Positions 8,212 to 15,945 of a stretch of DNA of 64,000 bases are shown piece after piece. A program made the position numbers and the translations under genes. Origin of the DNA: Rhizohabitans arisaemae (GTDB lineage Bacteria; Actinomycetota; Actinomycetes; Streptosporangiales; Streptosporangiaceae); contig NZ_BLRH01000034.1 in NCBI RefSeq assembly GCF_025996515.1, positions 868,001-932,000 of the forward strand. The letters are read 5' to 3'. Positions within the stretch are counted from its first letter, which is position 1; each line of letters begins with the position of its first letter. The notes below the pieces were generated by a model. It saw only the letters and a program-made list of their open reading frames with translations, made no database searches and had not been told where the DNA came from.

Positions 8212-9037
8212 GATCGTGATAACGGGTGCCACGGGCTCCATCGGGAGAGCGCTGGTCCGGCGGCTGCGCGGAGAGGAGGTGACCGCGGTGGTCCGTACCC
8301 CGGCCGACCTGGGCTGCCGGTACGTCCTCGGCGACTTCGAGCGGCCCGAGACGATCGGGAAGGTCCTCTCCCCCGGCGACAGGCTGTTCCTCAACAGCTC
8401 GCTGTGGCCCGGCTTCGTCACGGCACACCGCGCGGTGATCGACCTGGCACGCGAGGCGGGTGTGGCGCAGATCGTCACCGTGTCCGTCCGGGACGCCGCT
8501 CCCGGGCAGCCGCTCGGCGGCGGCCCGCACGGCGAGGTCGACGAGTACCTGCGCGCCTCCGGAATCCCCTGGTCGATCCTGCAGCCCGTCGGTTTCATGC
8601 AGAACCTGCTCGGCGGGATCCGCGACGATCTGATCCACGGCTCCTACGGCCCGGGCGGGGTCGGTTACATCGACACCCGGGACATCGCCGACGTCGCCGC
8701 GGCCCTGCTCACCCGCCCCGTCGGCGAAAGCCGCAACCACATCCTCACCGGGACGGCCGCCCCGACCCACGACGAACTCGCCGCCGAGGCGAGCGCGGCC
8801 CTCGGCCGTACCATCCGCTATGTGGACCTTCCCATCCCGGAGATGGCCGCCCACCTTGAGCGGCACGGGATGTCCGCGGACTTCGCCGGAGAACTCGCCC
8901 GGGGGATGGCCAGGGTCGGAGACGGCCGCTGGTCGAGCACGACCTCGGAGGTCCAGGACATCACCGGTCACCCGCCGCGGTCCCTGGCCGACTTCCTCGC
9001 CGATCACGCGGCCGAGTTCGAGCGGGGTCCCAAGTGA
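8210..9037 (+). CDS. NmrA-like NAD(P)-binding protein (atypical SDR)
   Basis: Cytosolic Rossmann-fold protein of 275 aa. The nucleotide loop GATGSIGRALV is at residues 6-16. The usual SDR Tyr-x3-Lys pair is not evident, as in NmrA/atypical SDRs that act as redox sensors or quinone reductases. The motif PWSILQPVGFMQNLL is typical of this group. ATG 8210 is chosen over TTG 8204 because AGGGG lies at the right distance. It is controlled by the divergent TetR gene through the nested palindrome. A decayed copy of its C-terminus lies at 12786-12885. The substrate is unknown. Confidence 0.85.
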   Translation: MIVITGATGSIGRALVRRLRGEEVTAVVRTPADLGCRYVLGDFERPETIGKVLSPGDRLFLNSSLWPGFVTAHRAVIDLAREAGVAQIVTVSVRDAAPGQPLGGGPHGEVDEYLRASGIPWSILQPVGFMQNLLGGIRDDLIHGSYGPGGVGYIDTRDIADVAAALLTRPVGESRNHILTGTAAPTHDELAAEASAALGRTIRYVDLPIPEMAAHLERHGMSADFAGELARGMARVGDGRWSSTTSEVQDITGHPPRSLADFLADHAAEFERGPK

Positions 9038-9064
9038 CTGGACGCACGCCTCCCGTGCGGGAGA

Positions 9065-9424
9065 TCAACTCCAGCGGGAGGCCGGCTCCTTGAGCATCTC
9101 GGTCATGGAGACGTGGTCGGGGTACATCCGAAGCCACCATTGCGCGAAGGGGCGGCCGTAGGCGGCGAAGGCGGCCTCGTTGATCGCGGTCTCGTCGGAT
9201 GGCGGCGTCAGCGCGAAATGCTCCCCTGAAATCGGTTTCACGGTGCCGGGAGCCGGTCCGGTACCGTGAACAGTCGGCGTCCGGCCACACCAGGGGTTCG
9301 ACGCGCCGGTACGTGACGGCATGGGGCATGGTCGAGCTTGGGAATCAGGCCGATCTTTCTCTTGCCAGAACCACCGCAAGACCGCGACCTGCACAATTGC
9401 CATGAAGTAGATATAGCTGCTCAT
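9065..9424 (-). CDS. Doubtful hypothetical gene or gene remnant
   Basis: An open frame of 119 codons with a protein-like end (EAAFAAYGRPFAQWWLRMYP, then DHVSMTEMLKEPASRW). Its first half is low-complexity and unlike a normal N-terminus (MSSYIYFMAIVQVAV, then a basic stretch). I recognise no family. The real unit may be only the last 50 codons, left from a larger gene whose start was lost. It converges on the NmrA-like gene and diverges from the MetE-like gene. Confidence 0.3.
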   Translation of the reverse strand: MSSYIYFMAIVQVAVLRWFWQEKDRPDSQARPCPMPSRTGASNPWCGRTPTVHGTGPAPGTVKPISGEHFALTPPSDETAINEAAFAAYGRPFAQWWLRMYPDHVSMTEMLKEPASRWS

Positions 9425-9468
9425 TGGGTAATTGATCCCCTACTCATAGTTAACCTACTCTTTCCGGC

Positions 9469-10536
9469 ATGGGTATTCCTACCGAAGCAATCGGAAGCAT
9501 TCCCCGCCCTGCCTCCCTGGTGGCCGCGGTCGCGCGGCACGCCCAAGGGCTGATCGGCGAGGAGGAACTCGCGGACCGGCAGGCCGCCGCGGTCGCCGAC
9601 ACCATCGCCCGCCTGGAGCGGATCGGCAGCCCCGTGCTGGTCGACGGCGAGCAGTCCAAGCCGAGTTTCCTCACCTACCCCCTGGAGGGCCTGGAGAGTC
9701 TCGATCCCGCCGCGGGCCCCGTGATCCCCTTCGCCGACGGGCACACCCGGCAGCTCCCCGCCCTCACCAAGGGGCCGTTCCGCTACCACCGCAGAGCCGA
9801 GACCTATTTGAAGGAGGCGCTCAAACACACGGAACGCCCGGTGAAGCAGGCGGTCATCGCGCCCTCCGCGCTCAGCCTGCTCTATCCCCCGGCCGGTATC
9901 GCGGGCTACCCGCCGAAGGTCTTCTTCGACGATCTGGTGGCGGAGGCCGAAGCCGACATCAGAGGCTGCCTGGAGGCGGGGGCGCACGCGGTGCAGCTCG
10001 ACTTCACCGAGGGCCGGCTCTCGCTCAAACTCGACCCGAGCGGCGGGCTGCTCGACGACCTCGTCGCGCTGAACAACCGGGTGCTGTCCCGTTTCACCGA
10101 GGCCGAACGGGCGCGCATCGGGGTGCACACCTGCCCCGGCGGCGACTGGGACTCGACGCACAGCGCGGACATCGACTATGCGGACCTCCTGCCGAAGCTC
10201 TTCCAGCTGAAGGCGGGCAATTTCTACATTCAGCTTGCCGGTGAACCCGACCCGGAGCGGTCACTGCGGCTCATCGCCGAACACCTCACGCCGGGTTCCC
10301 GGGTTTTCGTCGGAGTGACCGACCCCATCGACCCTGTGGTGGAGACCCCGGAGACGGTTCGCGACCGTGTTCTCGCGGCGGCCCGCCACATCCCGGTGGA
10401 GCAGCTGGGCACCTGTGACGACTGCGGTTTCGCCCCGTTCGCGGACGATACCTCGACCACGCGTGAGACCGCCTTCGCCAAGATCGAGGCCCGGTTGCGC
10501 GGTACGGCGCTGGCAAGCGAAGCGCTCGGGTTCTGA
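9469..10536 (+). CDS. Cobalamin-independent methionine synthase-like (MetE C-terminal domain) protein
   Basis: Protein of 355 aa consisting of one UROD/MetE-type TIM barrel, about half the length of MetE, which has two. The zinc-ligand pattern is present: HTCPGGDWD near residue 225 (His, Cys) and TCDDCGFAPF near residue 320 (Cys). A methyl transfer to a thiol is therefore likely, but the lack of the N-terminal half argues against normal folate-dependent MetE activity. Related single-domain proteins use other methyl donors. ATG 9469 has no ribosome site; the mRNA may be leaderless. A strong hairpin follows the gene. Confidence 0.8.
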   Translation: MGIPTEAIGSIPRPASLVAAVARHAQGLIGEEELADRQAAAVADTIARLERIGSPVLVDGEQSKPSFLTYPLEGLESLDPAAGPVIPFADGHTRQLPALTKGPFRYHRRAETYLKEALKHTERPVKQAVIAPSALSLLYPPAGIAGYPPKVFFDDLVAEAEADIRGCLEAGAHAVQLDFTEGRLSLKLDPSGGLLDDLVALNNRVLSRFTEAERARIGVHTCPGGDWDSTHSADIDYADLLPKLFQLKAGNFYIQLAGEPDPERSLRLIAEHLTPGSRVFVGVTDPIDPVVETPETVRDRVLAAARHIPVEQLGTCDDCGFAPFADDTSTTRETAFAKIEARLRGTALASEALGF

Positions 10537-10544
10537 GACCGCCC

Positions 10545-10580
10545 GCCGCCTCCCACGCCCGGTACGGCCTGGGAGGCGGC
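10545..10580 (+). terminator. Hairpin after the MetE-like gene
   Basis: GCCGCCTCCCA and TGGGAGGCGGC form an 11-bp stem around a 14-base loop that contains the GGTACGGCC element seen in many spacers of this window. It begins nine bases after the stop codon. Confidence 0.65.
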
Positions 10581-10695
10581 CCGCGCCGATCGTGACCCCG
10601 GCGAAGTGGCTTCAAGCGGTGGGAGCCGTGATTCTCAGCAATCCGTCTGACAGGTGATGTGCGTACGCGTAAGCCCGGTCGACGACGGAGCGTTG

Positions 10696-11658
10696 ATGCT
10701 GAGTGTGGTTGACACCCGCGATGTTCCCCTTCTGGAGCGCTTCGACGTGTGGCGGGAGGTGACCAGCTCCATGCTGGCGCCCGTCGACATCCGCAGCCCG
10801 CACGCCGGGGACTTCCTCGCGGAGGCCCTGCTCATCGACCTCGGCGGGCCACTGGTGACCATGGTGACCTGCCCGCCGTACCAGGCGGTTCGGACGGCGC
10901 GGCTGATCCGCAGATCCGACCCCGAGTCGTACCAGCTCTCGATGAACATCAGCAGTCGTTCCCTGCTGTCCCAGGTGCGTCACACAGTGGGACTGCGACC
11001 GCAGGATCTGCTCCTCTACGACACCTCGCGCCCCTTCGAAGGACAGGCGCTCCTCCAGCCCGGAGCGGAATTCGCCACCGGGGTGATGGTGTCCTTCCCC
11101 CGCACGCTGCTGCCGCTGCCGGACAACGCGGTCCGGCGGGCGATCCCCCTGCGCATCCCCGGGGATCACGGTGTCGGGGCGATGCTCTTCGGGTTCGTCC
11201 ACCGGCTCCTGCGCCACGCCCACCAGCTCGGACCGGCCGACCGCGACCGGATGGCGGCCGTCCTGATGGACCTCGTCGCCGCCGCGGTCGCCGGGAGGCT
11301 GGAGGACGACGCGCCCGCCACCAGGCGCCGGCGCGCGATACAACTCGCCGCGCGCCGGTTCATTCGCGAGCACCTGGCCGATCCGGGGCTCACCCCCACG
11401 CTGGTCGCCGAAGCCCTGCACATCTCCCCGCGCTACCTCTACCAGCTGTTTCAAGACCAGCGGACGGGCGTGGCCGCCTGGATCCGGAACAGACGGCTGG
11501 AGCGATGCCACCGAGACCTGTCCGACCCGCTGCTGGCCGACCTCACGGTGGCCGCGATCGCGCAGCGCTGGGGGCTGGCCGACATCGCGCATTTCAGCCG
11601 GGCCTTTCGCGCGAGGTACGGGATCACCCCCACCGAGCACCGGCATCGCCGCGGTTGA
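10696..11658 (+). CDS. AraC family regulator
   Basis: Protein of 320 aa. The N-terminal AraC-binding-like domain starts with the usual LLERFDVWREV (about 10-20). The C-terminal double helix-turn-helix runs from about residue 220: LTPTLVAEALHISPRYLYQL and LTVAAIAQRWGLADIAHFSR, ending with FRARYGITPTEHR. ATG 10696 is chosen because GGAG lies five bases upstream and because family members start at this point; GTG 10654 and ATG 10657 are alternatives. Ligand and targets are unknown; the MetE-like gene just upstream on the same strand is one candidate. It is followed by a strong terminator. Confidence 0.88.
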   Translation: MLSVVDTRDVPLLERFDVWREVTSSMLAPVDIRSPHAGDFLAEALLIDLGGPLVTMVTCPPYQAVRTARLIRRSDPESYQLSMNISSRSLLSQVRHTVGLRPQDLLLYDTSRPFEGQALLQPGAEFATGVMVSFPRTLLPLPDNAVRRAIPLRIPGDHGVGAMLFGFVHRLLRHAHQLGPADRDRMAAVLMDLVAAAVAGRLEDDAPATRRRRAIQLAARRFIREHLADPGLTPTLVAEALHISPRYLYQLFQDQRTGVAAWIRNRRLERCHRDLSDPLLADLTVAAIAQRWGLADIAHFSRAFRARYGITPTEHRHRRG

Positions 11659-11676
11659 AGCCGGAGGACGCGGACG

Positions 11677-11714
11677 GTGCACGCATAGGAGACCACGATG
11701 CAGAAGACGATGAA
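11677..11714 (+). repeat. Short repeat, copy 2 of a leader-like motif
   Basis: GTGCACGCATAGGAGACCAC followed by ATG. It matches 3069-3105 and opens a short frame of about 35 codons that runs through the terminator below. Not expected to be a functional gene. Confidence 0.35.
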
Positions 11715-11725
11715 CAGGCGCCGCC

Positions 11726-11761
11726 GGGCGGAAAGTCCCTTCGATGAGGGACTTTCCGCCC
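11726..11761 (+). terminator. Strong Rho-independent terminator
   Basis: GGGCGGAAAGTCCC and GGGACTTTCCGCCC form a perfect 14-bp stem with an 8-base loop, followed by TTTT. It ends the AraC transcript. Confidence 0.85.
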
Positions 11762-11810
11762 TTTTGTCATATCTCATCCCTGATCGACCATGGACAGGGA
11801 GGTGAGCCCC

Positions 11811-12680
11811 ATGGTCGAGCCCCGAAGGGTCGTCGTCGGGTACGACGGATCGGACTTCTCCATGCAGGCCCTGGAATGGGCGATGGACGAGGCCGAACTC
11901 AGGGAACTCCCGCTCACCGTCGCGCACGCCTGGCACTGGCCGTACGGCACAGCCGACGAGGAGACCAAGGCGCACCTGCGCAAGGCGGCCGACCACGTGC
12001 TCTACCACGGGGGTGAATGTGCCCGCTCCTGCAGCACGATCACCAAAGTCACCACCGACCTGTACGAGGGGGCCGCGGGCGACCGGCTGGTGGAACTCTC
12101 GGACCGGGCCGAGCTGATCGTGGTGGGCTCCCGCGGGATGGGAGCCCTGGCCAGGACCGTCCTGGGGTCGGTGGCCGGATACACCGCGGCCCATGCGAGC
12201 CGCCCGGTCGTCGTCGTACGCGGCCCGGGCCCCATCCCGATCCCCCGGCACCGGGGCTCCGTGGTCATCGGCATGACCGGCCACACCCCGGACGCGGCGG
12301 TCGAATTCGCCTTCGTCGAAGCCGCGCTCCGTCAGCTCCCCCTGGAGGCGATGCACGCCGGATATCCCCCATCCCCCTCCTGGGGCGCCCCCGTACCCCC
12401 GATCCCCGACACCCAGGCCCTCGCCGAGGCGGCCGAGGAAACCGTCCGGGAACGCCTGCGCCCGTGGTGCGCCAGACACCCCACCGTCTCCGCCCGCGCC
12501 TGCTATGTCGTCGCCTCCCCCAAGGACGCGCTGCTGCACGCGTCGAAGGAGGCGAGCCTGCTGGTGGTCGGCGGGGCACGCGGTCACGGAAAGATCGGTT
12601 CGGTCACCCGGGCGGTCCTCCAGCAGAGCCTGTGCCCCGTCGCGGTCGTTCCCGCCGCCGCGGACGAGACAGCCGCTTGA
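11811..12680 (+). CDS. Universal stress protein, two USP domains
   Basis: Cytosolic protein of 289 aa made of two USP domains (about 1-145 and 155-289). The first has the complete ATP motif G-x2-G-x9-G-S in GSRGMGALARTVLGS. The second is degenerate (GARGHGKIGSVTRAVLQQS), lacking the final Gly-Ser spacing, so it may not bind ATP. Tandem USPs of this type in actinobacteria often belong to hypoxia or stress regulons. ATG 11811 is chosen over ATG 11790 because GGAGGTGA ends five bases upstream. A small decayed copy lies at 7401-7500. No partner gene is in the same operon. Confidence 0.9.
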   Translation: MVEPRRVVVGYDGSDFSMQALEWAMDEAELRELPLTVAHAWHWPYGTADEETKAHLRKAADHVLYHGGECARSCSTITKVTTDLYEGAAGDRLVELSDRAELIVVGSRGMGALARTVLGSVAGYTAAHASRPVVVVRGPGPIPIPRHRGSVVIGMTGHTPDAAVEFAFVEAALRQLPLEAMHAGYPPSPSWGAPVPPIPDTQALAEAAEETVRERLRPWCARHPTVSARACYVVASPKDALLHASKEASLLVVGGARGHGKIGSVTRAVLQQSLCPVAVVPAAADETAA

Positions 12681-12785
12681 CGGATCCGATCGCCCCGGGC
12701 TCCGGGTGCGGTCGGCCGCCCGGTCGGGCGAGCAGCCTGAGAGCGGTCCCGACAGCCGGAAGCGGAGAAACCAAGAGGGCCAATC

Positions 12786-12885
12786 AGCACCGCGGAGGTC
12801 CAGGAGATCACCGGTACCCCTCCCCGGACCCTGGCCACCTGTTCACCGATCACGCCGACGAGTTCGCCCGTCAACTCGAACTGTC
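12786..12885 (+). pseudogene. Decayed C-terminal fragment of an NmrA-like gene
   Basis: Reads STAEVQEITGTPPRTLAT and, after a frameshift, FTDHADEFARQLEL. The intact gene at 8210-9037 ends SSTTSEVQDITGHPPRSLAD, then FLADHAAEFERG. Only about 30 codons remain, frame-broken. The rest of the 12681-12925 spacer shows no other feature. Confidence 0.75.
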
Positions 12886-12925
12886 GGATAAATCATGTTG
12901 TGTGCACCCGAAAGCCGGGCCCACC

Positions 12926-13558
12926 ATGTCCGATGTGTACCTTCTTGCGTTTATCGGCGCCTGCATCCTGGTGGCGATGGTCCCCGGGGTCAGCACCGCG
13001 ATCATCCTGCGCCAGACCCTTCGCTCCGGACGGGGCTCGGGCTTCGCGGCCATCCTCGGCAACGAGACCGGCGTCCTGCTGTGGGCGCTGGCCGCGGCCT
13101 TCGGCCTCTCCGCGCTCCTGCTCGCCTCCCAGACCGCCTACGACGCCATGCGGATCGCCGGCGCGCTCGTCCTGGCGTTCATGGGCGCGCAGTCCCTGTG
13201 GCAGGCCCGGACCGCGAGGACCGCGGTCGAGGTGGAGGTGGCGGTGCCCACCGCGGACGGTGCGCGCAAGTCCTACCTCCTCGGCCTCGGCACCTGCCTG
13301 GCCAACCCCAAGGCCGCCGTCTTCGCGCTGTCGTTCCTGCCGCAGTTCGTGCCGCCCGGGCAGAACGTCGTCGCGACGCTGGTGCTGCTGTCGGTGATCT
13401 GGGTCCTGGTGGACACGTTGTGGTACGCCCTGTTCGTCTGGGCGATCGCCAAGGCGAAGGCGATCCTCGGGAAGCCGGCCGTCCGGCGCAGGCTGGAGCG
13501 GATCTCCGGCGTGGTCCTCATCGGCCTCGGCGTGCGGCTGATCCTGGAAGCCCGGTGA
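12926..13558 (+). CDS. LysE/RhtB family amino acid exporter
   Basis: Inner-membrane protein of 210 aa with about six hydrophobic segments. The family signature near the N-terminus is AMVPGVSTAIILRQTLRSGR; GLGTCLANPKAAVFALSFLP is the second conserved block. Members export amino acids or homoserine-type compounds driven by proton motive force; the substrate is not readable. ATG 12926 is used although no clear ribosome site precedes it. The next gene starts 61 bases downstream on the same strand and may be co-transcribed. Confidence 0.87.
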   Translation: MSDVYLLAFIGACILVAMVPGVSTAIILRQTLRSGRGSGFAAILGNETGVLLWALAAAFGLSALLLASQTAYDAMRIAGALVLAFMGAQSLWQARTARTAVEVEVAVPTADGARKSYLLGLGTCLANPKAAVFALSFLPQFVPPGQNVVATLVLLSVIWVLVDTLWYALFVWAIAKAKAILGKPAVRRRLERISGVVLIGLGVRLILEAR

Positions 13559-13619
13559 CCTCCCGCCACCGCGGCGGCGGAGCCCGTACCCTGCTCGTGA
13601 TCCCCGGCTAGGAGGAACG

Positions 13620-14396
13620 TTGACGACACCCTCGAACGACAGGGCGGCCCGGCTCCGGGAACTGCACCGGCCCGGCTCCCCGCTGCTGCTGCCCAACGTC
13701 TGGGACGCCGCGAGCGCGGCGACCGTCGAGGCGGCCGGGTTCCCCGCGCTCGCCACGGCCAGCGCCGCGATCTCCGCCATGCTCGGGTACCCGGACCACG
13801 AGGGCGCTCCGGCCGAGGACATGCTCGCCGCGGCCGGACGGGTCGTCCGCGCGGCTCGGGTGCCGGTGACCGTCGACGCCGAGGCGGGGTACGGCCTTGC
13901 GGCCGCCGAACTCGTCGGACACCTGGCCGCCATCGGCGCGGCCGGATGCAACCTGGAGGACTCCGACCATCGGAGCGGCGGCCTGGCCGCCCTCGACGAC
14001 CAGGCGAGACGGATCGCCGAGGTACGCGCCGCGGCCGTCGGCGCCGGAGTCGACCTGGTGATCAACGCACGGGTCGACGTCTTCCTGGACGCGAAGGAGG
14101 AGACCCCCGGCCTGGTGGCCGAAGCGGTCGAGCGGGGACGGCGCTACCTGGAGGCCGGAGCCGACTGCGTCTACCCGATCATGGCCGTCTCCGAGGACGT
14201 GATCTCCACGCTCGTCGCCGGGCTGCCAGGCCCGGTCAACGTGCTCGCACTCCCCAACGGCCCGTCCCTGTCCCGCCTGGCCGAGCTGGGCGTCGCCCGC
14301 GTCTCCTACGGCCCCCAGCCGTACCGGCGGGCGTTGGGCACCCTGGAGGCCATGGCCGCTCGGATCGCCGCCCACGAAGATCCCTTCGCCTCCTGA
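13620..14396 (+). CDS. Isocitrate lyase/PEP mutase superfamily enzyme
   Basis: Cytosolic TIM-barrel enzyme of 258 aa. Superfamily blocks are present: LPNVWDAASA near residue 25, PVTVDAEAGYG near residue 85 (Mg-binding Asp/Glu), GCNLEDSD near 115 and INARVDVFL near 145. Reactions in the family break or rearrange C-C or P-C bonds next to a carboxylate (2-methylisocitrate lyase, oxaloacetate decarboxylase, PEP mutase). This short form without the KKCGH motif is not a true isocitrate lyase. TTG 13620 is the start because CTAGGAGGA lies at ideal distance. It may form a pair with the LysE exporter upstream. Confidence 0.85.
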   Translation: MTTPSNDRAARLRELHRPGSPLLLPNVWDAASAATVEAAGFPALATASAAISAMLGYPDHEGAPAEDMLAAAGRVVRAARVPVTVDAEAGYGLAAAELVGHLAAIGAAGCNLEDSDHRSGGLAALDDQARRIAEVRAAAVGAGVDLVINARVDVFLDAKEETPGLVAEAVERGRRYLEAGADCVYPIMAVSEDVISTLVAGLPGPVNVLALPNGPSLSRLAELGVARVSYGPQPYRRALGTLEAMAARIAAHEDPFAS

Positions 14397-14475
14397 TCGG
14401 CGAGTGCCGCACCTCGGGGCCGGCCCCGCCCTTCAGCGGCCGGATCCACCACCTGACCTGCGGCGTGGGACGTCC

Positions 14476-14502
14476 CGTCCACCCCGGTTGAGCGGGTGGA
14501 CG
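14476..14502. terminator. Hairpin between converging genes
   Basis: CGTCCACCC and GGGTGGACG form a 9-bp stem around a 9-base loop, placed between the isocitrate-lyase-like gene and the end of the synthetase gene. It could serve both. Confidence 0.5.
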
Positions 14503-14565
14503 AAACGTCTCACGTTGGGCGCCGTCGTGTTCATCGGGCCGCAAGGTCTTCCCTGAGTCCTCGGG

Positions 14566-15795
14566 TCACGCGGGGACCGGGGTGTCCCACAGGTCGAGGC
14601 GGTGGTCGCCGATCAGGTCGCCGATCCTGGCCAGTACCTCGCCGGCGGGGCGGGCCTCCAGGCGGCGGCCGTCGCGCAGACGCAGGGCGACCTGGTCGCC
14701 GGCGGCCTCCTTGGGCCCGATCACCGCCTGGTACGGGACAAGCCTGGCATTCCTGATGCGCGCCCCCAGGCTGCCGTGCTCGGGCCCGGAAAGCTCGGCC
14801 CGCAGCCCCCGGTCGGCGCATCGCCGTACAAACTCCGCAGCCTGCGGCACCTCCGCATCGGAGATGGGGAGTGCCACCAGCTGACGGGGGGCGAGCCAGG
14901 CCGGGAACGCGCCCCCGTACAACTCGATCAGGTGCGCGACGGCCCGTTCCAGGCTGCCGACGACGCTGCGGTGGACCATCACCGGCCGATGCCGGGCGCC
15001 GTCGGCGCCGACGTACTCGAGGCCGAACCGTTCGGGCTGGTGGAAGTCGATCTGCACGGTCGACAGGGTGGCCTCCCGCCCGGCGCCGTCGGCGATCTGC
15101 ACATCGATCTTGGGTCCGTAGAAGGCCGCCTCTCCTTCGGCGGCCTCGTACTCAAGGCCCGAGCGGTCCAGGACGTCGGTCAACATGGCTGCGGCCCGCC
15201 GCCACATCTCCGGCGCGGCCACGTACTTCCCGCCCGGCCCGGGGAGGGAGAGCCGGTAGCGGACCGGCTGGATACCGAGGTCCAGGTAGGCCTGGCGGAT
15301 CAGCGCCAAGGCCCCGACGGCCTCCTCGGCGACCTGGTCCAAGGTGCAGAAGATGTGCGCGTCGTTGAGCTGGATGGCCCGGACCCGGGTCAGCCCGCCG
15401 AGGACGCCGGAGAGCTCGGAGCGGTACATCGCGCCGAGTTCGGCGATCCGCAGCGGCAGTTCCCGGTAGCTGTGCGCGCGAGACCGGTAGATCAGCGCGT
15501 GGTGCGGGCACAGACTCGGCCGCAGGACCACCTGTTCGCCGCCCAGGTCCATCGGGGGGAACATGTCCTCGCTGTAGTGGGACCAGTGCCCGGAGATCTC
15601 GTACAGCTCCCTCTTGCCCAGCACCGGCGAGTAGACGTGCCGGTAACCCGCGCGGCGCTCGGCGTCGCGGATGTACTCCTCCAGGGTGTGCCGCACGATC
15701 GCGCCGTCGGGCAGCCAGTACGGCAGCCCCGCGCCGATCAGCGGGTCGGTGTCGAACAAGCCCAGCTCGCGGCCGAGCCTTCGGTGATCGTGCAT
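14566..15795 (-). CDS. Threonyl-tRNA synthetase, short form without editing domain
   Basis: Class II synthetase of 409 aa containing only the catalytic core (about 1-305) and anticodon-binding domain (about 305-405). The N-terminal TGS and editing domains of full-length ThrRS (about 640 aa) are absent. The catalytic zinc ligands are all present: C96 in LRPSLCPHH, H147 in NDAHIFC and H275 in PVMVHRSVVGS. It should charge tRNA-Thr but cannot clear Ser-tRNA-Thr by itself. It is probably a second, inducible copy, perhaps used in threonine shortage or under a ThrRS inhibitor. ATG 15795 has AGGAG six bases upstream. The upstream leader carries attenuator features. Confidence 0.9.
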   Translation of the reverse strand: MHDHRRLGRELGLFDTDPLIGAGLPYWLPDGAIVRHTLEEYIRDAERRAGYRHVYSPVLGKRELYEISGHWSHYSEDMFPPMDLGGEQVVLRPSLCPHHALIYRSRAHSYRELPLRIAELGAMYRSELSGVLGGLTRVRAIQLNDAHIFCTLDQVAEEAVGALALIRQAYLDLGIQPVRYRLSLPGPGGKYVAAPEMWRRAAAMLTDVLDRSGLEYEAAEGEAAFYGPKIDVQIADGAGREATLSTVQIDFHQPERFGLEYVGADGARHRPVMVHRSVVGSLERAVAHLIELYGGAFPAWLAPRQLVALPISDAEVPQAAEFVRRCADRGLRAELSGPEHGSLGARIRNARLVPYQAVIGPKEAAGDQVALRLRDGRRLEARPAGEVLARIGDLIGDHRLDLWDTPVPA

Positions 15796-15837
15796 CGTGG
15801 TCTCCTCGCGGAAGGTGAGGCGAGTGACCGATGCGCC

Positions 15838-15867
15838 GAAGCCCCGGGGCACCCGCCCCGGGGCTTC
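15838..15867 (-). terminator. Attenuator hairpin upstream of the short ThrRS gene
   Basis: GAAGCCCCGGGGC and GCCCCGGGGCTTC form a perfect, GC-rich 13-bp stem with a 4-base loop, between the leader peptide stop and the synthetase start. No T-run follows. The leader segment GTCCCGG can pair instead with CCGGGGC of the first arm, so an antiterminator is possible. Confidence 0.75.
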
Positions 15868-15881
15868 GACTACGTCAGCTG

Positions 15882-15932
15882 TCAGCGCGCCGGGACACTC
15901 TCCGGCGTCGTCGTCATGGCGGCGCGCTTCAT
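15882..15932 (-). CDS. Threonine leader peptide (predicted)
   Basis: A 16-codon frame, MKRAAMTTTPESVPAR then stop, with three consecutive ACG threonine codons, 86 bases before the short threonyl-tRNA synthetase gene. The RNA of the leader can fold so that GCGCGCCG at its start pairs with CGGCGCGC at its end. A ribosome paused at the Thr codons would block that stem and free GTCCCGG to pair with the terminator arm. This is the design of amino-acid attenuation. There is no ribosome site; a TAGCGT -10 box seven bases before the ATG suggests a leaderless transcript. GTG 15941 is an alternative start. Confidence 0.72.
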   Translation of the reverse strand: MKRAAMTTTPESVPAR

Positions 15933-15939
15933 GCCGACC

Positions 15940-15945
15940 ACGCTA
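15940..15945 (-). promoter_or_regulatory. -10 box of the leader/ThrRS transcript
   Basis: TAGCGT, seven bases before the leader peptide ATG, overlaps the TAG stop of the methyltransferase gene. The same TAnCGT plus 7-base geometry is seen before the response regulator at 63904. No convincing -35 box. Confidence 0.45.

Noticed and set aside
11451-12587. Minus-strand frame of 378 codons across the universal stress protein gene
   Set aside because: Shadow; the plus strand encodes two complete USP domains.
15796-15940. T-box riboswitch before the ThrRS gene
   Set aside because: No T-box bulge sequence (TGGNACCGCG-like) or specifier loop is visible; the leader peptide model explains the region better.
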